Positions 6,048 to 14,480 of a stretch of 19,398 nucleotides of DNA are shown one piece after another (positions within the stretch are counted from its first letter, which is position 1; each line of letters begins with the position of its first letter). Source of the stretch: JBDSYA01 sp039925865 (GTDB lineage Bacteria > Bacteroidota > Ignavibacteria > Tepidaquicellales > Tepidaquicellaceae); the NCBI GenBank assembly GCA_039925865.1, contig JBDSYA010000335.1, positions 1 through 19,398 of the forward strand, given 5' to 3'. The notes under the pieces were generated by a model, which was not told the origin of the DNA, did not search any database, and saw nothing but the letters and a program-made list of their open reading frames with translations. A program made the translations under genes and the position numbers.

Positions 6048-8330
6048 ATGATAGGAAAAATTCTTGTATACATATTTTTTGCAACTGCAGTTTTCTCTTC
6101 GATAAGTTTTTTCCTTGCTCACTTAGGTAAAGAAAAATTCTTAAAGCTTGGCCGTCTCTTTTATCATTTGACTGCTGCCGGAATACTTGCTACAGGAGCT
6201 TACCTGATGTATTTGATCCTGACTCATCAATTCCAGTTTGCATATGTATGGGAACAAAGTAATACTGAGCTTCAGCTTCCTCTTCTCATGTCCACATTTT
6301 ATTCCGGCCAGGAAGGCAGCTTTATGCTGTGGCTTACAATGACTGCAGTTATCGGAATTTTTCTTCTTAACTATGTTTCAAAAGGTGACCGTCTTGAACC
6401 ACAGGTGATGAGCATATTTTCTCTTATAGTTGCATTCTTAGCTTTTATATTAATTTTAAAGTCACCATTCCTTTTCGTTTGGGAAAAGTTTGCCGGAGAC
6501 GTAGAATTTGGATTTGTTCCGCAAGAGGGACGTGGATTAAATCCACTTCTTCAGAATTTCTGGATAACTATTCATCCTCCGACTTTATTCCTGGGCTTTT
6601 CATCATTGGCTGCACCTTTTTGTTTTGCTATCGGAACATTGATGAAAAACAGATATAATGATTGGATCAAATTTTCTATGCCCTGGCTTTTATTTTCAGG
6701 AATGGTACTTGGTTTAGGCATAATGATGGGCGGATACTGGGCGTATGGCGTGCTCGGATGGGGCGGTTACTGGGCCTGGGATCCGGTGGAAAATTCTTCT
6801 TTTATTCCATGGCTTATAATAGTTGCCTCCATACATACTATGATTGCTCAAAAAAGAACCGGCGGTTATAAAAAAACTAATCTTATATTATGCATCACTG
6901 CATATCTGTTGGTTTTGTATTCAACATTTTTAACAAGAAGCGGCATACTTGGTGATTCATCAGTTCATTCATTTGTTGATCCGGGTTATGAAGTTTATCT
7001 TTCACTAATAGTATTCATTTCAGTTTTCATTTTAATTTCAATAACAGCAATTCTTTATCGTTACAGAGAACTCAAAGCATTGAACAGTGAAACTAATAAA
7101 ATGCTTTCGAGAGAATCGACACTATTTATCGGATCAATAACTTTATGTGCGGCTGCATTGGTAATATTTGCCGGTACGACATGGCCCATTTTTCAAAAAG
7201 GTACAATTGATCAGGAGTTTTACAACCGCATGAACCTTCCTATTGCAATCCTTATTGCATTAATAAATGGTATCAGCCTGCTGCTCAAATGGAAGCAGAA
7301 TGATGAACGAAGATTTTTTAAAAGCATATTGTTTCCCCTTACTTTATCATTCATCATTACAATGGGCCTTGTCTTTGTGGGAGTTCAGGATTTTTTAATT
7401 GCACTGTTTGCGCTTGCATCACTTTTTACATTTTTTGTTAATGCTGAGTTGGCAGTAAATGCTTTCAGAAAAAATAAATCATACACCGGTGCATATATTG
7501 CGCATATAGGTATTGCACTTATATTTCTCGGAATAATCGGCTCTTCTAAATACAGTAAGGAAGAAAATTTATCCCTTGAATTAAACATGCCGCAAAATGC
7601 ATTCGGCTATACACTTACATATATTGGAGCTACTCCTTTTCAGGACCCAAATAATAAGACAGACACAAAATATCATTTTAATGTAAAAGTGGAAAAAGAT
7701 AACCAGGAAATGTTATTACAGCCGGTAATGTATTACAGCGAATACTCAAAAGGACTTATGAAAAATCCTGATATAGCTAACTTTGTTACGAAGGATTTTT
7801 ATCTTTCCCCAATGGGATTGGTAGAGCCGGAATTATTTTCAGATGATGAGTTAATTGAATTGAAAAAAGGTGAAGAAAAAAAGATAGGCAATGTAAATGT
7901 TCAGTTCAACGATTTTGATTTTGGTAATATTGATAAAGGCGGAAAAGAAATACAATCAGGAAATTATACTATCGGTGCGGTCATAAAAGTAAAAGACAGT
8001 AAATACACTGAGACTTTAGAACCTAAAATAAAATATACTGAAGGAAATCCTGAATATCTTGTTGCTAAAATAACAGGAAACGATATATACAATTTTTACT
8101 TTGTTAAAATGATTGTAAAAGGTGAAGATCAGGGCGGTCCGACTGCCACAATTGCTGTTGTCAACAATAAGAATGCATCCCTTACACCAAAAGCCGATGA
8201 AACACTCGTGCTTACTGCATCGGTAAAGCCTTTTATAAATGTACTTTGGACGGGAACACTGGTACTTGTACTGGGATTTTTTATTTCAATATTGAGAAGA
8301 AGAAAAGAATTGTCGAAGTATACGGTTTAA
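6048..8330 (+). CDS. ccmF: heme lyase subunit CcmF (cytochrome c synthase)
   Basis: CcmF takes heme from CcmE and attaches it to the CxxCH motif of apocytochrome c. This multi-spanning protein of 760 residues has the WWD domain at residues 228-249 (GYWAYGVLGWGGYWAWDPVENS). Its four family histidines are at equivalent places: His176 (IHPPTLF), His263 (SIHTM), His307 (DSSVHSF) and His486 (IAHIGIA). GQEGS at 87-91 is also conserved. It is about 110 residues longer than the E. coli protein (about 650); the extra length is in the periplasmic segment at about 505-725, ahead of the final membrane helix at about 731-750. It is the last gene of the rightward operon. Its stop lies 2 nt from that of the convergent gene, and no hairpin terminator is visible. 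Confidence 0.95.
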   Translation: MIGKILVYIFFATAVFSSISFFLAHLGKEKFLKLGRLFYHLTAAGILATGAYLMYLILTHQFQFAYVWEQSNTELQLPLLMSTFYSGQEGSFMLWLTMTAVIGIFLLNYVSKGDRLEPQVMSIFSLIVAFLAFILILKSPFLFVWEKFAGDVEFGFVPQEGRGLNPLLQNFWITIHPPTLFLGFSSLAAPFCFAIGTLMKNRYNDWIKFSMPWLLFSGMVLGLGIMMGGYWAYGVLGWGGYWAWDPVENSSFIPWLIIVASIHTMIAQKRTGGYKKTNLILCITAYLLVLYSTFLTRSGILGDSSVHSFVDPGYEVYLSLIVFISVFILISITAILYRYRELKALNSETNKMLSRESTLFIGSITLCAAALVIFAGTTWPIFQKGTIDQEFYNRMNLPIAILIALINGISLLLKWKQNDERRFFKSILFPLTLSFIITMGLVFVGVQDFLIALFALASLFTFFVNAELAVNAFRKNKSYTGAYIAHIGIALIFLGIIGSSKYSKEENLSLELNMPQNAFGYTLTYIGATPFQDPNNKTDTKYHFNVKVEKDNQEMLLQPVMYYSEYSKGLMKNPDIANFVTKDFYLSPMGLVEPELFSDDELIELKKGEEKKIGNVNVQFNDFDFGNIDKGGKEIQSGNYTIGAVIKVKDSKYTETLEPKIKYTEGNPEYLVAKITGNDIYNFYFVKMIVKGEDQGGPTATIAVVNNKNASLTPKADETLVLTASVKPFINVLWTGTLVLVLGFFISILRRRKELSKYTV

Positions 8331-8332
8331 AA

Positions 8333-9301
8333 CTAATATTCCCTTTCACTCACAAAATCCACAAACTCCATCATAGAATTTTTTACATCGCTTTCAGGAA
8401 AATCCAAAATTGAATTTTTAGCGACCTCAGAATATTCTTTTACCTTAATGACTGCATATTCAATTCCTCCGTTAAGCATAACGAACTCATAAACTTCATC
8501 GAATTTTTTTGTCCTGTCACTTTTAATGAGCTTCATTATTTCAGATGATCTTTTTTTCGGAGCATTACGCAGAGAAACGATCAAAGGCAAAGTAAATTTT
8601 TTTTCTTTCAGATCATTTCCGGTAGATTTTCCAAGCAGTTTTTTTCTACCTGTATAATCAAGTATGTCATCCCGGAGTTGAAATGAAATTCCAATATTTT
8701 CTCCGAATATTCCCAGCTTTTCAACATCGGTTTTATTCTTTGCAGTACTTATTGCTCCAAGCTTACAGCAGGCTTTTATCAATGAAGCTGTCTTATCTGA
8801 TATTACTTTAAAATACGTTTCCTCTGTGCCATCAAAATTTCTCGCCTTCTGAATTTGCAATAATTCACCTTCGCTCATTCTGTTGACGGCTTCAGATGTT
8901 AATTGTAAAAAATCATATTCATTATTCTCAAGAGAGATCAGCAAACCTTTTGACAAAAGGTAATCTCCGATCAGGACTGAAGCTTTATTTTTCCAGACAG
9001 AATTTATTGATGCAAAACCTCTCCTTGTTTTTGCATCATCGACGACATCATCATGAATGAGTGTGGCTGTATGTAATAATTCGACGAGATTTGCGGCGAT
9101 GTATGTCCGGGAATTTATTTCTCCGCAAAGTTTTGCAGACAGCAAAACTAAGATTGGCCTGATCTTTTTTCCTTTTTGTTTAAGTATATATTTTGTGATG
9201 AGATCTATCAGAGCTACATTGGATTTCAGAACATTTGAAAATTGTTTTTCAAATTCTTTGATCTCTGTGCTGATTGGTTCTGCTATCTTTGTTAAATTCA
9301 A
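8333..9301 (-). CDS. polyprenyl diphosphate synthase (IspB-like, long chain)
   Basis: A trans-isoprenyl diphosphate synthase of 322 residues that condenses isopentenyl diphosphate onto an allylic primer. Both aspartate-rich metal sites are present: DDVVD at 84-88 in LIHDDVVDDAKTRRG, and DDILD at 211-215 in FQLRDDILDYTG. KKIRPILVLL at 45-54 is the substrate-binding Lys/Arg region. The residue five before the first DDxxD is Ala79, small, as in enzymes that make long chains, whereas farnesyl synthases carry bulky aromatics there. A quinone side chain (octaprenyl or similar) is therefore likely. The start is TTG at 9299-9301; an in-frame stop two codons upstream excludes a longer reading. It follows tatC after 23 nt. 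Confidence 0.9.
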   Translation of the reverse strand: MNLTKIAEPISTEIKEFEKQFSNVLKSNVALIDLITKYILKQKGKKIRPILVLLSAKLCGEINSRTYIAANLVELLHTATLIHDDVVDDAKTRRGFASINSVWKNKASVLIGDYLLSKGLLISLENNEYDFLQLTSEAVNRMSEGELLQIQKARNFDGTEETYFKVISDKTASLIKACCKLGAISTAKNKTDVEKLGIFGENIGISFQLRDDILDYTGRKKLLGKSTGNDLKEKKFTLPLIVSLRNAPKKRSSEIMKLIKSDRTKKFDEVYEFVMLNGGIEYAVIKVKEYSEVAKNSILDFPESDVKNSMMEFVDFVSEREY

Positions 9302-9324
9302 AATTTACAATAGTATTTTAAAAT

Positions 9325-10116
9325 TTACGTAACACCTTCACTGGAAGTATTGTCGACTTTCTTCTGAGAGAATTTAGAAATTATAATGCTTATTTCATAT
9401 AAAATGAATAAAGGGAATGCGAGTAAGAGCTGACTTGTAATATCCGGACTTGGAGTAAGTATGGCTGCGATTAAAAGAATTATGATAAGGGCATGTTTTC
9501 TGTACTTTCTCATAAATTCAGGTTTGAGAATTCCGATCTTAGATAAAAAGAATGACACCATTGGTAGTTCGAATACAACACCGGCTGCAAGCATAGTTGA
9601 TATTATAAAACTGAAGTATTCATCCACAGCAATAATATTGTTAATGATAGAAGATCCGAATGTTGAAAAAAATGATAATGCTGTCGGCAGCAATACCATA
9701 TATGCAAATACGACACCTGTCAGGAAACAAATTGAAGAAAAGAAAACAATACTTGAAATATATTTTCTCTCACCGGTTTTCAAAGCCGGTTCAATAAACT
9801 TCCAGAATTGATACAATAAATTTGGAAGACTAATCAAAGCTCCGCCAAAAATTATAACCTCCATGTATAAAGAGAACTGCCCGAAAGGTTTTATATTCTG
9901 CAGTTGTAGGGGAGGTATTGTTGATGTCGCGGGGAGAAGCAGAATATTATCCATGATCCAGTTTATGAAAACTCCTACTATAATACCGCCTGCAAGAACT
10001 CCAATAGCTGATTTTATAATCCTCCATCTTAATTCTTCCAGATGCTCTAGAAAACTCATCTCCGATTCTTGACCGGCATTATCTTCAGTTTTTTTGTCTT
10101 CGGGATCTGTAATCAT
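9325..10116 (-). CDS. tatC: Sec-independent protein translocase TatC
   Basis: TatC is the receptor of the twin-arginine pathway, which exports folded proteins. The 263 residues contain the N-terminal cytoplasmic signature MSFLEHLEELRWRI (residues 20-33), where the signal peptide's twin arginines bind, then six membrane segments. The conserved loop LPNLLYQFWKFIEPAL is present, as is TPSPDITSQ before the last helices. An extra acidic N-terminal tail of about 19 residues precedes the signature, so an internal start at Met20 is possible, but the ATG at 10116 fits the 22-nt gap to glyA. No tatA or tatB gene is in the window. It lies between glyA and the polyprenyl synthase on the same strand. Confidence 0.95.
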   Translation of the reverse strand: MITDPEDKKTEDNAGQESEMSFLEHLEELRWRIIKSAIGVLAGGIIVGVFINWIMDNILLLPATSTIPPLQLQNIKPFGQFSLYMEVIIFGGALISLPNLLYQFWKFIEPALKTGERKYISSIVFFSSICFLTGVVFAYMVLLPTALSFFSTFGSSIINNIIAVDEYFSFIISTMLAAGVVFELPMVSFFLSKIGILKPEFMRKYRKHALIIILLIAAILTPSPDITSQLLLAFPLFILYEISIIISKFSQKKVDNTSSEGVT

Positions 10117-10138
10117 ATCTGGTAAAATAAGTTTTTGA

Positions 10139-11443
10139 TCAACCTATTTTTAGATCATCATATAACTTGAATTTTGAGGTAAGTACTTTTATTTCTTCGG
10201 ATACTTCATTTTTTACATTTTCATCTTTAGGAGCTGAAATAATCTTATTGATCATGGTTGCAATAGATTCCATCTCCGCTTCTTTCATACCGCGTGTAGT
10301 CAGTGCCGGTGTTCCTATTCGTATGCCGCTTGTAACGAGCGGACTTTTGTCATCAAACGGAACTGCATTCTTATTGCAGGTAATTCCAACTTCGTCAAGA
10401 GTTTCCTGAGCAGCTTTTCCTGAAATATTTTTATTCCTGAGATCGATCAGCATTAAATGATTATCGGTTCCACCGGATATAACTTTATAATCATAAGAAA
10501 TAAGTTTGTCCGCAAATGCCCGGGCATTTTTTATTATCTGCTTTGAATAATCGAGAAAATTATCTTCAAGAGCTTCCTTAAATGCAACCGCTTTTGCAGC
10601 GATAACATGCATTAAAGGACCACCCTGTATTCCGGGCATCACCATTGAATCGATCAGCTCGCTCATCATCTTAATCCTTCCGGACTTCGGAGCTTTTTTC
10701 CCAAATGGATTTTCAAAATCTTTTCCGATCATGATCATCCCGCCTCTCGGGCCTCTTAATGTTTTGTGAGTGGTCGTTGTTACAACATGGCAATATGGAA
10801 TAGGATCATTTAATAATTTTTTGGCTATCAAACCGGCAGGATGTGCAATGTCTGCCAGTAAAAACGCTCCGATCTTATCAGCAATTTCCCGGAATTTCTG
10901 ATAATCAATATTTCTTGAATAGGCACTGGCGCCAACTGTGATCATCTTTGGCTTTTCTTTTGTGGCAACTTGTTCGATAAGATCATAGTCAAGTAGTTCA
11001 GTCTGTGGATTTAATCCGTATTGTGTAAAATTATAAAGCTGTCCCGAAAAATTAACGGGTGATCCGTGTGTGAGATGTCCCCCGTGTGAAAGATCCATTC
11101 CCATTATTTTATCACCGGGTTTAACTAATGTGAAATACACAGCCATATTAGCCTGACTTCCTGAGTGAGGCTGAACATTTGCATATTCTGCCCCAAATAA
11201 TTCTTTGGCTCTATCTCTTGCAATATTTTCTGCAACGTCAACATATTCACATCCGCCGTAATATCTTTTTCCCGGATAACCTTCCGCATATTTATTTGTG
11301 AGGGTTGTACCCAGCGTCTGAATCACTGCATAAGAAACAAAATTTTCAGAAGCGATAAGCTCCAGTTTATCTGCCTGCCTCCGTGTTTCGTGAGTTATTG
11401 CTTCAAAAATATCTTTGTCGTAATCTTTGAGATTATGTTTCAT
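10139..11443 (-). CDS. glyA: serine hydroxymethyltransferase
   Basis: A pyridoxal-phosphate enzyme that converts serine and tetrahydrofolate to glycine and 5,10-methylene-tetrahydrofolate in the cytosol. The PLP lysine is Lys227 in VVTTTTHKTLRGPRGG. Other family blocks are ELIASENF (28-35), GYPGKRYYGGCEYVD (55-69), QPHSGSQAN (91-99) and DIAHPAGLI near 198-206. The 434 residues are slightly longer than the usual 415-420; the extra residues are near the C-terminus. The ATG at 11441-11443 lies 3 nt after the stop of a small unknown ORF, so that ORF and glyA are probably on one transcript. Confidence 0.97.
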   Translation of the reverse strand: MKHNLKDYDKDIFEAITHETRRQADKLELIASENFVSYAVIQTLGTTLTNKYAEGYPGKRYYGGCEYVDVAENIARDRAKELFGAEYANVQPHSGSQANMAVYFTLVKPGDKIMGMDLSHGGHLTHGSPVNFSGQLYNFTQYGLNPQTELLDYDLIEQVATKEKPKMITVGASAYSRNIDYQKFREIADKIGAFLLADIAHPAGLIAKKLLNDPIPYCHVVTTTTHKTLRGPRGGMIMIGKDFENPFGKKAPKSGRIKMMSELIDSMVMPGIQGGPLMHVIAAKAVAFKEALEDNFLDYSKQIIKNARAFADKLISYDYKVISGGTDNHLMLIDLRNKNISGKAAQETLDEVGITCNKNAVPFDDKSPLVTSGIRIGTPALTTRGMKEAEMESIATMINKIISAPKDENVKNEVSEEIKVLTSKFKLYDDLKIG

Positions 11444-11446
11444 TGT

Positions 11447-11683
11447 TTAGAGAGTTGTTAGTCGGGAAATTTTAATTATCAAATTTTTATAATGTTCTTT
11501 AAAATCATCTTCATTAAAATTTAAAATTATTTTAGGAAAGATATTTCTGTTCTTTAGTATAAAATTCAAATTTGACTCAATTTGATAAGTAACTGTTGGG
11601 ACATCTTCGAAAATACCGTCTTTTAATTTTGCCTCTTGAAAAATAGAAGCATAACAATTTTTATCTTCACTAATTGTTTCCAT
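11447..11683 (-). CDS. small hypothetical protein upstream of glyA
   Basis: This 78-residue ORF is not recognised. It has no signal peptide or membrane helix, and is mixed charged and hydrophobic (FEDVPTVTYQIESNLNFILK, then FPKIILNFNEDDF). Its ATG overlaps the end of the broken small gene upstream by 14 nt in another frame, as in two-gene modules that are translationally coupled, and its stop lies 3 nt before glyA. It may be the shortened remnant of a larger partner protein of that module, or a genuine small protein. Its reality rests only on the open frame and tight packing. Confidence 0.4.
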   Translation of the reverse strand: METISEDKNCYASIFQEAKLKDGIFEDVPTVTYQIESNLNFILKNRNIFPKIILNFNEDDFKEHYKNLIIKISRLTTL

Positions 11684-11933
11684 ACATTCTGATAATCCAA
11701 TTCCATTTGTCCCTAGTATAATCGCTGACTTTTAAATAATGTAAATTTTCAGAAATCTCTTTTAAAGAGAAGTATTTAACTGCATCAATCACTCTTCCAT
11801 TTTCCAGAAACCTGTACATAAACCATCTTCGCAATTCAATATTTTCATTTGGATCAGGGATTTATTTTACTAAATCATTTTCGTTTGAAAATTCCGGGTA
11901 ATCCCAAAACACAGCTTTTAAAAAGTTTTGCAT
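11670..11933 (-). pseudogene. broken small gene (FWD...RFLE.GR family, possibly DUF6922-like) with in-frame stop
   Basis: Read leftward from ATG at 11931-11933, one frame runs 88 codons to TAG at 11670-11672, interrupted only by TAA at codon 24 (11862-11864). The first part reads MQNFLKAVFWDYPEF...; the second contains RRWFMYRFLENGRVIDAV, SLKEISENLHYLK and DKWNWIIRMYG. This order recalls small bacterial proteins with FWD, a R.LE.GR stretch and a terminal W..I...YG. I associate them, with limited certainty, with DUF6922, which often sits beside nucleotidyltransferase toxin genes. A single point change seems to have ended the protein at 23 residues. An internal restart (for example TTG or ATG near codons 33-38) would give a product lacking the FWD motif. 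Confidence 0.6.
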
Positions 11934-12004
11934 ATTTAAAATTACTCCATGCTTTTAGTTTGAGTCAGTTAATAAATTCTAAAGAAAATCCCAATTCCCA
12001 AATT

Positions 12005-13258
12005 TTATTGATCTTCTTCCCGAGGCCTTAAAAACCATAGTTCACCAAAATTGACACCTGCAGTCAGATTTAAGTATTCATCTCTGATAAGACCAGTGCC
12101 CGTTTTTCCGCGTATGGAATAATTTATTCCTAAATCAAAAGAATTGTATTTGCTTAATGGTATGTTAATGCCTGCCCTTACGCCGTATGACATTATGTCT
12201 TCATTAGAAATTTTGTAAAAACCTTTATCATAAAATCCGCCAATTCTATAAGTCGTACTTCCCCAAAAAGATTTTTTATTCGGATCAGGAATTATTTCAA
12301 GTCCTAATCCCGCCCTAAATGACGATTGAAAATCCAATCGGGATCTTCCAAATTCCTTATATTTACTCCAGTCCTGCATTACCAAATCTGCACTTAACAG
12401 AAAATTTTTTCCAAAGATATTTGAAATCCCCACTCCATACATATCGGGTACATCTATAGTACCGGAGTTAAGCCTCACAGTGTCGACACCCGATGAAGAT
12501 GTATAAATACCGTCTTGTGTAGCTGAAAGTTTAAATCCTGATTGATAAACAAACCCGATAGTTAAATTTTTCAACGATTTACTTTTAAATATTTTTCCCG
12601 GCTCAAAAACAATTCCGCCTTTTAAAAACGATCTTTGAAAATCTATCTCCCTGTTAATTCTTGTATTAGTGTAAGCTGAGTTATTGAAGTTTATGAAATT
12701 ACGGTTCTTGATTTCCCCAAATGCATAATTATACTCAAGTCCTACACTGATCATGCTAAGAATATTATAACTCATTCCTGCATTTATCCGGGAAAGACCG
12801 CCCCTGCCGGAATAAAACTGTTCATATGGCTGGCCGCCGATATTGCCATCAAGTTTAATTTTGTAATCAACAAGGCTCGCCGGATTAAATCCTAAAGCCA
12901 TAACCCATCCTCTCTTTTGATCAAAGGGAATTCCTATATTTACTCCAAGAACATTTCCGTTTGAAACTTTATTTTCAAGTGTTCCATTCGACGATTTTAA
13001 AAAACCATAATTAAAGTTTGTAGAAATTGTTGTTGCGTTAAGCTTTGTCATGGTTGCGGGATTGAGATTATTAACATAATTACCAAACAAAGAAACTCCT
13101 GTAATTCCCATGGAATATGTCCTTGTACTTGAATAATAGCTAAGATCTCCGATACCGAAAATTGAATACGGTGAGCCTCCGGAATTTTCTTCCTGAGAAT
13201 GGCTCAGTCCGGAAACTGAAAGGATAAATAATATTATTAAAATTTTTGATCTGATCAT
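12005..13258 (-). CDS. outer-membrane beta-barrel protein
   Basis: This 417-residue protein has an N-terminal signal peptide (about 1-21, ending SHSQ). The opening SPYSIFGIGDL at 29-39 with a following MGITG is typical of Bacteroidota FadL-like or PorV-like outer-membrane proteins. The remainder alternates short amphipathic strands with aromatic girdle residues and glycine/asparagine turns, e.g. LGVNIGIPFDQ, VGLEYNYAFG, FDLGINYSIRG, and ends near an aromatic strand (ELWFLRPREEDQ), as barrels do. What it carries or assembles is unknown. It starts 6 nt after the DUF4270-like gene, so both are probably one unit with glgA and the phosphatase. Confidence 0.82.
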   Translation of the reverse strand: MIRSKILIILFILSVSGLSHSQEENSGGSPYSIFGIGDLSYYSSTRTYSMGITGVSLFGNYVNNLNPATMTKLNATTISTNFNYGFLKSSNGTLENKVSNGNVLGVNIGIPFDQKRGWVMALGFNPASLVDYKIKLDGNIGGQPYEQFYSGRGGLSRINAGMSYNILSMISVGLEYNYAFGEIKNRNFINFNNSAYTNTRINREIDFQRSFLKGGIVFEPGKIFKSKSLKNLTIGFVYQSGFKLSATQDGIYTSSSGVDTVRLNSGTIDVPDMYGVGISNIFGKNFLLSADLVMQDWSKYKEFGRSRLDFQSSFRAGLGLEIIPDPNKKSFWGSTTYRIGGFYDKGFYKISNEDIMSYGVRAGINIPLSKYNSFDLGINYSIRGKTGTGLIRDEYLNLTAGVNFGELWFLRPREEDQ

Positions 13259-13264
13259 TATTAA

Positions 13265-14461
13265 TTAATTTCTTTTTGTATAAGTTATCTTTAAACGCGG
13301 CCTCTTCGTTATATCAGCAGCAGCCGGAGTATATATGGCGAAGTTATCCAGATTTTCTATCTCGGAAATATTTTTCATTGTAACTCCTAAGTTTGGAAGT
13401 ATTCCTGAGTTCCATCTTTGAAACATCGAATTCAGACTTATGGAATATGTTATTGTGTCAAGAAGAGATGCTTCAAAAAATATACTGTCTTTTTTAGCAG
13501 CACTGTCTATAACCGTACCAATAAGTATACGCTTATCGGTGGAGGAACTTACAAACGAATTTGAATTATCAATTGTAAATAAAAGTGTTGCATTATTTAT
13601 AATCACGTTCGAAGGCAGTTTACTAAGGTCAAAGTTAAGAATATTTCTGTATGCGATCCCGTTTTGAAGTAATAATCTTTCTATGGGAATAATAGAAGGA
13701 GGCGCATCTGATAAGGCAACGGTTTCAGAACTATTCAGTGTAATCGTATCAGTTTCACCGTTCTTTGTAAGAATAACTGTTACAGTGGGAACATATGCCA
13801 CATTATCATTGAAAAGATAAAATCCACGTATCGTGTTTGAGCTTATTGCCGGTAGCAATATTACACCATAATTTTTAACTGCATAATTTGTATCAGCGGC
13901 ATATTCAAGCCAGTCTTTAACTGTTTGATTGTCCAGGGGAAAATTTATGGATGATGAATCCGCTACAACACCACTGAAATTGGCCAGTGATGTGCTGCCA
14001 TATGATGATGAATTGACAGAATCAAAAGTAACAGTTCTGTAATTAAAATTGGAATTTAATCTATATAGATCAAATGCAGTAGTTCCAAGCTTGTCCTTGA
14101 AATAGTAACTAGCATACCTTAAAGTTATTGATGCTGAAACTATGCTGGAACTGTCGTAGCTTGCACTAATATCCTTGAACTTCAGCAAGGTTTTAGATTC
14201 ATAATTTTGATACTTACCTATTAAAATATTCTGAGCCCCAAATGTGTTAATAATTTTTTTGTAATTGTTGCTGGTAATTGCCATTGTATCGGTCTGAGAA
14301 TCAAGAAAACGAACACCTGTTGTATCAATTGAAGGGATAAAGCCAACACCAAGATCATTTGGATCCTCTTCACAACTTTGCAAAGTAAGTATTATGGTAA
14401 TTATACATAACGGAAAGAGAAGTTGCGAAATCTTTTTTATAAATGTTTCTATTATATTCAT
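13265..14461 (-). CDS. DUF4270-like lipoprotein
   Basis: This 398-residue exported lipoprotein has its lipobox LQSC at residues 27-30, followed by EEDPNDLGVGFIPS, which matches the opening of the DUF4270 family. The body is beta-rich, and I see two similar halves. Each has a strand like SASITLRYASYYF or NATLLFTIDNSN, then a stretch ending in a W (VKDWLEYA near residue 183, MFQRWNSGILPN near 347) and a final strand of the LKITYT type. That layout resembles duplicated carbohydrate-binding-like (DNRLRE-type) sandwiches, but this is inference. It lies between the phosphatase and the barrel protein genes. Function is unknown. Confidence 0.75.
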   Translation of the reverse strand: MNIIETFIKKISQLLFPLCIITIILTLQSCEEDPNDLGVGFIPSIDTTGVRFLDSQTDTMAITSNNYKKIINTFGAQNILIGKYQNYESKTLLKFKDISASYDSSSIVSASITLRYASYYFKDKLGTTAFDLYRLNSNFNYRTVTFDSVNSSSYGSTSLANFSGVVADSSSINFPLDNQTVKDWLEYAADTNYAVKNYGVILLPAISSNTIRGFYLFNDNVAYVPTVTVILTKNGETDTITLNSSETVALSDAPPSIIPIERLLLQNGIAYRNILNFDLSKLPSNVIINNATLLFTIDNSNSFVSSSTDKRILIGTVIDSAAKKDSIFFEASLLDTITYSISLNSMFQRWNSGILPNLGVTMKNISEIENLDNFAIYTPAAADITKRPRLKITYTKRN

Positions 14462-14480
14462 TCAGATATGACTAATGTTT

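Noticed and set aside
9461..9811. 116-residue ORF on the + strand
   Set aside because: It is antisense to tatC, has no family features, and tatC is certain.
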